In this document: in pieces, positions 1-5,035 of the stretch | How the letters are laid out: each line of letters starts with the position of its first letter | Position numbering within the stretch: the first letter of the stretch is position 1 | Assembly: GCA_938044055.1 (NCBI GenBank) | Contig: CALIQO010000534.1 | Location: forward strand, 1 to 6,892 | Origin: an uncultured Saprospiraceae bacterium | Lineage (GTDB): Bacteria; Bacteroidota; Bacteroidia; Chitinophagales; Saprospiraceae | Direction: 5' to 3' | Length of the DNA: 6,892 nucleotides | Position numbers and translations under genes: made by a program | Notes under the pieces: generated by a model | Seen by the model: the letters and a program-made list of their open reading frames with translations, nothing else | What the model was told of the DNA's origin: nothing | The model's database searches: none

Positions 1-273
1 TTAGAAATCAATGAGGATGCCGTCAACGTCAGAACGTATGAACGAGGAGTTGAAGATGAAACATTGAGCTGTGGGACAGGTGTAACTGCCTGTGCAGTAG
101 CTGTGTATCAGAAAAGGAATTTATCTGGAAATCATACCATAACTATTGAGACGGAAGGAGGAAGTTTAGAAGTTTCTATGCAGAATGAAGGAAGTGGATT
201 TAGAGAAATATGGCTGACTGGAGCTGCAACCTATGTTTTTGATGGAAAAATCTCACTGCCAGAGAGGGTATAA
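1..273 (+). CDS. dapF: Diaminopimelate epimerase, C-terminal part (5' end outside window)
   Basis: DapF is a cytoplasmic, cofactor-independent epimerase that converts LL- to meso-diaminopimelate for lysine and peptidoglycan synthesis. The frame is open from base 1 and ends with TAA at 271-273, giving 90 residues, roughly the last third of a protein that is usually about 260-280 residues. The diagnostic segment is near the start of the fragment: RTYERGVEDET followed by SCGTG. The Cys at fragment residue 24 corresponds to the second catalytic cysteine of the family, and the Glu-Arg pair at 14-15 corresponds to the substrate-binding ER. The partner catalytic Cys lies in the missing N-terminal half. 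A TTG at 64 could be read as a start, but the conserved frame continues upstream of it, so the gene is cut by the window edge rather than short. The identification is firm; nothing looks broken in the visible part. Confidence 0.95.
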   Translation, partial: LEINEDAVNVRTYERGVEDETLSCGTGVTACAVAVYQKRNLSGNHTITIETEGGSLEVSMQNEGSGFREIWLTGAATYVFDGKISLPERV

Positions 274-351
274 ATCTTTGTTAAAGGACAGAATGATTAA
301 ACTTTTAGGTGTCATTTGCGACTTAATATAAGTGTATTAAAAAATGTAACT

Positions 352-1077
352 ATGAAATTCAGATTACTCTTTATAGCAATGGCGATATTGTTTAGCAGCA
401 CAAGCTATGGACAATTCGGTAAGCTACTAGATAAGGCTAAGAAGGTGGTAAGTGGAGAAGAAGGTCTTTCTCAACTAGACGCCAGTAATGGATTAAAAGA
501 AGCCCTACAACTCGGCGTAGATGAGGCGGTTACTCAATTGTCGGTAGACAAGGGTTACCTAGAAAGTCCTTATAAGATATTGATGCCAGAGGAAGCACAG
601 AAAGTTTCTGAAAAGTTACAGATAGTACCTGGCTTTAAAGGATGGGAAAAAGAAGTTATTTTAAAAATGAATCAAGCTGCAGAACTAGCGGCTAAGAAAG
701 CTTCCCCGATTTTCATCGATGCCATAAAGCAGATGACATTTGAAGATGCCATCAATATAGTCCGAGGGGACAATGATGCAGGAACCCGTTACCTAGAGGA
801 TAAAAGTCAGTCCAAGCTATATGATGCTTTTCTGCCGATTATTCAAGCTACGCTCGACGAAGTCAACATCAGAGACCTGTGGAGTAAGGGTGTCAATGCC
901 TACAATAAAGTGCAACTATTCGGAGGGAAGGTTAATCCAGACCTTGATGACCATGTTAATAATATGGCACTGGTAGGGATGTTTGGCTTAATACAAGAGA
1001 AAGAAGAAGGTGTGAGAACCGACCTGGATCAGCAATCATCTGATCTGTTGAAGAAGGTATTCGGGTCTGAAGAATAA
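352..1077 (+). CDS. Secreted DUF4197 family protein
   Basis: The 241-residue product has an N-terminal signal peptide (residues 1-20: Lys/Arg start, hydrophobic FIAMAIL, then Ser-Tyr-Gly before a probable cleavage site). No lipobox Cys is present, so it is probably a soluble periplasmic protein. The rest matches the DUF4197 pattern from memory: GLKEALQLGVDEAV (47-60), a Leu-Pro-like MPEE (78-81), MNQAAELAAKKASPIF (106-121), DAIKQMTFEDA (123-133), the GDNDAGTRYL stretch (139-148), VNPDLDDHV (194-202) and the terminal LLKKVFG (232-238). The family has no established biochemical activity, so I assign none. ATG at 352 is preferred over the in-frame TTG at 316 because the signal peptide begins exactly there. 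Seventy-eight bases separate it from dapF; co-transcription is possible but not shown. It ends one base from the convergent gpsA. Family assignment is strong, function unknown. Confidence 0.9.
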   Translation: MKFRLLFIAMAILFSSTSYGQFGKLLDKAKKVVSGEEGLSQLDASNGLKEALQLGVDEAVTQLSVDKGYLESPYKILMPEEAQKVSEKLQIVPGFKGWEKEVILKMNQAAELAAKKASPIFIDAIKQMTFEDAINIVRGDNDAGTRYLEDKSQSKLYDAFLPIIQATLDEVNIRDLWSKGVNAYNKVQLFGGKVNPDLDDHVNNMALVGMFGLIQEKEEGVRTDLDQQSSDLLKKVFGSEE

Positions 1078-1078
1078 G

Positions 1079-2116
1079 CTATAAGAAATCAACATCGTCG
1101 GCTGTAGAATACCGCATCAAGAAATTGATGGCCTTTTCTATCGTCAGATCTTCGAATACTACCTTGTATATCATTTCTGTGATGGGAAGAATGATTTTCT
1201 CATTAGCAGCTAACTGGCGTATAATCTTGAGGGTGCGTACACCTTCTACAATTTCATCAGATGTCTTTAGTATTTCAGAAATGGTTTCTCCCTTAGACAA
1301 CCGTTTTCCGAATGTATAATTACGACTGTTCTCACTGGAGGCAGTAGCTATAAGATCTCCTATGCCGGCTGTTCCTAGATATGCCTGGGTTCCAGTTCCC
1401 ATCGCCATTCCGAAATGGATCATTTCATGAAGCCCTCGTGTAATCAAGATGGATTGCATATTCTTACCGAGTCCTTTACCACCTAGCATTCCTGAGGCAA
1501 GAGCGATAATGTTTTTATAGGCACCTGCAAGTTCAGCACCTATCAGTTCGTGGGATTCGAAGACGAAAAACCGATGGCTAGAAAGTGTCTTAATTCCCAG
1601 TTGTATAACTTCGTCGAATTCTGATGCAATAACTGCAGCAGCAGGTTGTCCGCTTAGTATTTCTTTAGCAAGGTTGGGTCCAGAAAGACATCCTACTCTG
1701 ACGATGGAAGTTTCATCTCTGATGATTTCACTCATGGTATGCACCTGACTCTTGTTAAAGTGAGTGTTTAGCAATTCGCTTTCAGAGATCCCTTTTACAT
1801 CTAATCCCTTCGTCGCATGGATCATAATGTGAGCAGGCTTCAGATAGGGTGAGAAATTTTTAATTACCTCTCGAAATACAGTAGAGGGTACCACAGGGAA
1901 AAGTAGCTCACATTGAGCAACTTTTTCTATATCATCAGTAAGGGTGATTCTGTCATTTAGGGTTATGCCGTGACTGGTTCGGTCTGCATTGATTCTCTCA
2001 TTGCGTTCCTTATTTCTACTATAAACCAGCACGTCGTCATTCTCAGCGAGAAGACTAGATACGGTAATCCCGAAACTTCCCGCACCGATTACACCTATTT
2101 TGATTCCGTTATCCAT
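1079..2116 (-). CDS. gpsA: NAD(P)-dependent glycerol-3-phosphate dehydrogenase
   Basis: GpsA reduces dihydroxyacetone phosphate to sn-glycerol 3-phosphate in the cytoplasm, supplying the backbone for membrane phospholipids. The 345-residue product has the N-terminal Rossmann motif GAGSFG (11-16) and the family's ATKG (101-104). SGPNLAKE follows at 145-152, then the catalytic-lysine segment GAYKNIIALASGM with Lys201. GTAGIGDL (248-255, Asp254) is followed by the SRN triplet at 264-266 that helps hold the nucleotide and substrate. EGVRT (291-295) is also typical. Length is normal for the family. I start at ATG 2116; an in-frame TTG at 2125 would add three residues but lies inside a promoter-like TACCTTTG, so it is probably not the start. 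It is divergent from mrp across 127 bases and convergent with the DUF4197 gene. No defect is seen. Confidence 0.96.
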   Translation of the reverse strand: MDNGIKIGVIGAGSFGITVSSLLAENDDVLVYSRNKERNERINADRTSHGITLNDRITLTDDIEKVAQCELLFPVVPSTVFREVIKNFSPYLKPAHIMIHATKGLDVKGISESELLNTHFNKSQVHTMSEIIRDETSIVRVGCLSGPNLAKEILSGQPAAAVIASEFDEVIQLGIKTLSSHRFFVFESHELIGAELAGAYKNIIALASGMLGGKGLGKNMQSILITRGLHEMIHFGMAMGTGTQAYLGTAGIGDLIATASSENSRNYTFGKRLSKGETISEILKTSDEIVEGVRTLKIIRQLAANEKIILPITEMIYKVVFEDLTIEKAINFLMRYSTADDVDFL

Positions 2117-2122
2117 TTCGAA

Positions 2123-2130
2123 CAAAGGTA
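2123..2130 (-). promoter_or_regulatory. Bacteroidota-type -7 element for gpsA
   Basis: On the minus strand the octamer TACCTTTG matches the Bacteroidota sigma-A -7 consensus TAnnTTTG exactly. Only six bases (TTCGAA) separate it from the gpsA ATG, so transcription would begin at or almost at the start codon. I do not see a convincing -33 TTG at the expected distance, which lowers confidence. Confidence 0.5.
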
Positions 2131-2194
2131 ATAGAAAAAGTACGATTTAGCCCTTTCTTGAATAATTATGCAGCTTATATAGAAACCTGTGCTC

Positions 2195-2210
2195 GTATAA
2201 ATTGTTATAC
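2195..2210. promoter_or_regulatory. Palindrome overlapping the mrp -7 element
   Basis: GTATAA and TTATAC form a perfect 6-bp inverted repeat separated by ATTG. The right half-site shares its last three bases with the TACATTTG -7 element of mrp, so a protein bound here would compete with RNA polymerase. It could be a repressor operator. It is A/T-rich and short, so chance occurrence is a real alternative. Confidence 0.3.
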
Positions 2211-2215
2211 ATTTG
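2208..2215 (+). promoter_or_regulatory. Bacteroidota-type -7 element for mrp
   Basis: TACATTTG is an exact match to TAnnTTTG. It lies 28 bases before the mrp ATG, leaving an A-rich leader of about 20-24 bases with no Shine-Dalgarno sequence, as is usual in this phylum. The -33 position has only a weak CTG (2187-2189), 18 bases upstream. Confidence 0.6.
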
Positions 2216-2243
2216 CGGAAGCGAAATTATTACAATAGAACAT

Positions 2244-3335
2244 ATGCTGGATAACAATAAAATAGTAGAAGCCTTACGGTCTGTAAAAGATCCCAATACG
2301 GGCTTGGATATCGTCTCGAATCGGATGGTAGAAGGATTGAAATTAACGGGTAATGATGTTCACTTTACCATCAAGCTTAAGTCTGCCGATCTGGGGGCGA
2401 AGAGTGCCATGAATTTCGCTTGTATCGAAGCCATCAATAAAGTTTACCCTGAAGCTCAAGTTCATATCCACCTAGAATCAACCACCACAGCCAATGAAAA
2501 GAACCAAGGTGTCTTGCCTCAAGTAGGAAATATTATAGCTGTTGCTTCTGGAAAAGGAGGCGTAGGAAAATCGACAGTTTCTGTCAACTTAGCCATAGCC
2601 TTAAAACAACAAGGAGCGCGCGTAGGTCTGATTGATGCCGATCTATATGGTCCATCAATTCCTACGATGTTGAGCCTACAAGGTCAGCGCCCTAAGGTAG
2701 AGATGGTCTATAATAAGCATAAGATTGTTCCGCTTCAGAGTGCTGGAATATATGTTATGTCTATAGGATTCGTAGTTGAACCAGAACAAGCCGTTGTGCT
2801 CAGAGGGCCTCGTCTCGGGGGAATCATCAAGCAGTTTATCAATGATTGCATGTGGCCAGAACTCGACTATCTCATTGTGGATTTACCTCCAGGGACAGGC
2901 GATATCCAACTTACACTGGTACAGTCGGTACCGGTTACTGGAGCCATCATGGTTACTACTCCGCAAGAAGTGGCGATTATCGACGCAGTAAAAGCCATGA
3001 ATATGTTCCTGCTACCTAATGTTAATGTACCTATTCTAGGAGTCGTAGAAAATATGTCTTGGTTTACGCCTGAAGAACTTCCGGATCATAAGTATGAGAT
3101 ATTCGGAAAAGGTGGAGGAAAACAACTGGCTAAAAAAGCCAACACCATGTTGCTCGGTCAGATCCCATTGGTTATGGGTGTAAGAGAAGGGGGCGATACT
3201 GGAATTCCGATCACACTGAGAGAGAATCATCCAGTAAAAGATGTCTTTTCTAAAATTGCAAAAAATACCATACAACAGGTTAATGTCAGGAATCAGACCT
3301 TGAATCCAACTCAGATAGTGGAACTTAAGCAATAG
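2244..3335 (+). CDS. mrp: Mrp/ApbC/NBP35-family P-loop ATPase, Fe-S cluster carrier type
   Basis: The 363-residue protein has an N-terminal MIP18/DUF59 domain (about 5-78) followed by a ParA/MinD-like ATPase domain. The deviant Walker A GKGGVGKST is at 103-111, DADLYGPS at 131-138, the switch II segment DLPPGTGD at 213-220 and GVVENMSW at 266-273. Family members bind and transfer Fe-S clusters to apo-proteins in the cytoplasm. Unusually for the well-studied members, the region after ENM holds a run beginning FTPEELPDHKYE rather than a CxxC pair, and the whole protein has only two cysteines (60 and 202). I recall similar sequences in other Bacteroidota, so this is probably a lineage form. ATG 2244 is chosen over the in-frame TTG at 2202, which lies upstream of the -7 element. 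The next gene encodes an Nfu protein, consistent with a Fe-S role. Confidence 0.93.
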   Translation: MLDNNKIVEALRSVKDPNTGLDIVSNRMVEGLKLTGNDVHFTIKLKSADLGAKSAMNFACIEAINKVYPEAQVHIHLESTTTANEKNQGVLPQVGNIIAVASGKGGVGKSTVSVNLAIALKQQGARVGLIDADLYGPSIPTMLSLQGQRPKVEMVYNKHKIVPLQSAGIYVMSIGFVVEPEQAVVLRGPRLGGIIKQFINDCMWPELDYLIVDLPPGTGDIQLTLVQSVPVTGAIMVTTPQEVAIIDAVKAMNMFLLPNVNVPILGVVENMSWFTPEELPDHKYEIFGKGGGKQLAKKANTMLLGQIPLVMGVREGGDTGIPITLRENHPVKDVFSKIAKNTIQQVNVRNQTLNPTQIVELKQ

Positions 3336-3354
3336 GATATATGTAATGATTATA

Positions 3355-3379
3355 AGGAACGATCTTATCAATCGTTCTT
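3355..3379 (+). terminator. Hairpin after mrp, possible weak terminator
   Basis: AGGAACGAT and ATCGTTCTT can form a 9-bp stem (one G-U pair) around the 7-base loop CTTATCA, 19 bases after the mrp stop. It is followed by A/T-rich DNA without a proper T run, so it is not a classical intrinsic terminator. It may stabilise the mrp 3' end or partly separate mrp from nfu, which has its own promoter-like element downstream. Confidence 0.4.
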
Positions 3380-3437
3380 AAGATATTTCTATATTATAAT
3401 TTTATGGATATATAGTCATAAGGTTTTCGGATAATTG

Positions 3438-3445
3438 TACATTTG
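3438..3445 (+). promoter_or_regulatory. Bacteroidota-type -7 element for nfu
   Basis: TACATTTG, identical to the octamer before mrp, ends seven bases before the nfu ATG, predicting a very short or absent leader. No good -33 TTG is visible at the usual spacing. Together with the upstream hairpin it suggests that nfu and pyrF can be transcribed independently of mrp. Confidence 0.5.
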
Positions 3446-3452
3446 TAAATAT

Positions 3453-3719
3453 ATGTCGACACAAGAAAAAAAAGACTGGATAGAAAAAGTGAATCTAGCA
3501 CTGGATGACATCAGACCCCACTTAGCTGTGGATGGTGGCAACATCGAGGTAGTAGATATCACGGAGGAGTTACAAGTTGTAGTCAAGTGGCTAGGCAATT
3601 GCGAATTTTGTTCTATGTCTGCAATGACCATGAAAGCAGGAGTAGAGCAAGCCATTAAATCTAAGCTTCCAGAAATTACGGGAGTCAAGGCAGTTAATGG
3701 TTATGAGATTGCTTCTTAG
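3453..3719 (+). CDS. nfu: NifU C-terminal-domain (Nfu) Fe-S scaffold/carrier protein
   Basis: This 88-residue protein is a stand-alone Nfu domain. It opens with a helix and IRPHLAVDGGNIEVVDI (20-36), the family's typical first segment. The cluster-binding CxxC follows as GNCEFCS with Cys50 and Cys53, and then SAMTMKAGVEQAI (54-68). Nfu proteins bind a [4Fe-4S] cluster through this pair, usually across a dimer, and pass it to target enzymes. There is no degenerate A-type domain as in E. coli NfuA, nor the IscU-like domain of full NifU; single-domain forms are common. ATG 3453 is used because an in-frame TTG at 3435 overlaps the promoter-like octamer. It follows mrp by 117 bases and precedes pyrF by 14, so it is probably co-transcribed with pyrF. 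I use nfu as a family symbol only. Confidence 0.93.
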   Translation: MSTQEKKDWIEKVNLALDDIRPHLAVDGGNIEVVDITEELQVVVKWLGNCEFCSMSAMTMKAGVEQAIKSKLPEITGVKAVNGYEIAS

Positions 3720-3733
3720 TTAATACCCATTGT

Positions 3734-4537
3734 ATGACCAGAGATTCTTTAGTTTCCCAGATTAAGGATAAAAAATCATTTTTGTGCGTTGGTTTAGATT
3801 CAGATCTACAACGTATGCCTGCATGTCTATCAGGCGAGAAAGATCCCGTTCTTAAGTTTAACCAAGAAATTGTTGCGGCGACCCATGACTTGTGTATTGC
3901 TTATAAGCCTAATGTTGCTTTCTATGAGTCCCGAGGAGCAGAAGGGTGGAAGACCCTGGAAGAAACCATGAAGTGTATTCCAGATAATGTATTTACCATT
4001 GCCGATGCCAAGCGGGGAGATATAGGGAATACCTCGAGGATGTATGCCCAAGCCTTCTTTAAGAATATGAATTTCGATTCTGTAACTGTAGCACCATATA
4101 TGGGTGTCGACAGTGTTGCTCCTTTTCTGGAATTCGATGACAAGTGGGTGATCCTTCTAGGTTTAACATCTAACAAAGGGTCCGCCGATTTTCAGATGCT
4201 GAAATCAGAAGGAAGAAATTTATATGAAGAAGTAATCACTAGATCTCAGAAGTGGGGTAGTCCGGATAACCTGATGTATGTCATCGGTGCTACCCATCCT
4301 GAAAAGCTTGCCCAGGTGCGGTCTCTTGCTCAAGATTATTTTTTTCTTGTTCCAGGTGTCGGTGCACAAGGTGGCACGGTAGAAGATGTGGTAAGGTCTG
4401 GAATGAACGATCAAGTGGGCTTACTGGTTAATTCCAGTAGAGGAATATTATATGCCAGTGATGGACCTGATTTTGCAGAAGCAGCTAGAGCTGCAGCTCT
4501 TAATCTTAAAAAGAAGATGGAAGAATTTATTGTTTAA
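3734..4537 (+). CDS. pyrF: Orotidine-5'-phosphate decarboxylase, long (type 2) form
   Basis: PyrF decarboxylates OMP to UMP, the final step of de novo pyrimidine synthesis, in the cytoplasm. The 267-residue length and motifs fit the longer subfamily rather than the 230-245-residue E. coli-like one. FLCVGLDSD is at 16-24 and the substrate-side Lys58 lies in AYKPNVAFYE. The catalytic D-x-K-x-x-D array in IADAKRGDIGNT comprises Asp91, Lys93 and Asp96. VAPYMGVDSV is at 119-128, and the phosphate-binding loop PGVGAQGG (207-214) is followed by NSSRGILYAS with Arg236. All key residues are present. The ATG lies 14 bases after the nfu stop with no promoter-like element in the gap, so translation probably occurs from a shared transcript. 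The link between nfu and pyrF is positional only; PyrF itself has no Fe-S cluster. Confidence 0.96.
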   Translation: MTRDSLVSQIKDKKSFLCVGLDSDLQRMPACLSGEKDPVLKFNQEIVAATHDLCIAYKPNVAFYESRGAEGWKTLEETMKCIPDNVFTIADAKRGDIGNTSRMYAQAFFKNMNFDSVTVAPYMGVDSVAPFLEFDDKWVILLGLTSNKGSADFQMLKSEGRNLYEEVITRSQKWGSPDNLMYVIGATHPEKLAQVRSLAQDYFFLVPGVGAQGGTVEDVVRSGMNDQVGLLVNSSRGILYASDGPDFAEAARAAALNLKKKMEEFIV

Positions 4538-4569
4538 CTTATCTTGCATAGGTAACAATAGCTCTTACT

Positions 4570-5025
4570 ATGTCTCGCTTAATTATACTTCTTTCTTTAG
4601 GGATGGTTCTAGGTTGTGGTTCTGTCGATACTGCTTCTACTGATTCAGCGGATATTTCTACGGCCATAAAACAGGCGATGGATGACCAGATAACAAGTTG
4701 GAATGAAGGCAATATTGATGCCTTTATGGAAGGTTACTGGAAGAGTAAGGACCTTACATTTATCGGAGGAAGGGGCGTGCAGAAAGGGTGGCAGAACACG
4801 CTCGATGGTTATAAGCGGGCATACGATACACCAGAAAAAATGGGCACATTGTCTTTCACGCAAGACCTTATCCAGCCCTTATCAGATACGTCGGCTTATG
4901 TGCTTGGCGGATATGCACTCAACTATCAAGACTCCTTGCTTAGCAGTGGCTACTTTACGTTGATCTGGATGATGAAAGAAGATAAGTGGGTTGTGGTTTC
5001 TGATCAGACTTCAGAATTTAAGTAG
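4570..5025 (+). CDS. DUF4440/SnoaL-like (NTF2-fold) lipoprotein
   Basis: The 151-residue product begins with a short lipoprotein signal ending in the lipobox Val-Leu-Gly-Cys (Cys16), so it should be lipidated and held in the inner or outer membrane facing the periplasm. A Ser/Asp/Thr-rich linker (17-30) leads to a small cone-shaped-fold domain of the DUF4440 kind. Supporting segments are QITSWNEGNIDAFMEGYW (40-57), TFIGGRGVQKGW (63-74), YKRAY (81-85), GTLSF (92-96), GYALNYQDS (114-122), then GYFTLIWMMKEDKWVVVSDQTSEF (127-150, read as a strand pair). These domains bind small molecules or act as dimer scaffolds, and the substrate here is unknown. It starts 32 bases after pyrF and may share its transcript. 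Its TAG directly abuts the stop codon of the opposite-strand gene. Confidence 0.85.
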   Translation: MSRLIILLSLGMVLGCGSVDTASTDSADISTAIKQAMDDQITSWNEGNIDAFMEGYWKSKDLTFIGGRGVQKGWQNTLDGYKRAYDTPEKMGTLSFTQDLIQPLSDTSAYVLGGYALNYQDSLLSSGYFTLIWMMKEDKWVVVSDQTSEFK

Positions 5026-5035
5026 TCAGATTTTT
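5007..5035 (+). terminator. Weak hairpin plus T run at the convergent gene ends
   Basis: GACTTC (5007-5012) and GTAGTC (5022-5027) pair over four outer bases and one inner C-G with a T-T mismatch. T5 follows at 5031-5035. It overlaps the stop codons of both convergent genes. The stem is weak, so this is only a possible plus-strand terminator, but no better candidate exists because the genes leave no intergenic space. Confidence 0.22.

Noticed and set aside
64..273. Short gene starting at TTG 64
   Set aside because: The conserved DapF reading frame is open back to base 1, so this is an internal codon of a gene cut by the window edge.
311..318. GTCATTTG as a promoter for the DUF4197 gene
   Set aside because: It has the TTTG but lacks the leading TA and has no spaced -33 element; kept out of the feature list.
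334..348. TTAATA/TATTAA-like inverted repeat before the DUF4197 start
   Set aside because: It is a very short A/T-only arrangement expected by chance in such a leader.
3036..3371. Minus-strand open frame of about 111 residues over the end of mrp
   Set aside because: It lies antisense to conserved Mrp coding sequence, has no recognisable motif and its hydrophobic look comes from reading the complement.
3366..3376. ATCAATCGTT occurring both in the hairpin after mrp and near 6500
   Set aside because: Two copies of a 10-mer in about 7 kb with different surroundings are not enough to call a repeat family.
3416..3688. Minus-strand open frame over nfu
   Set aside because: It is antisense to the CxxC-containing Nfu frame and has no family resemblance.
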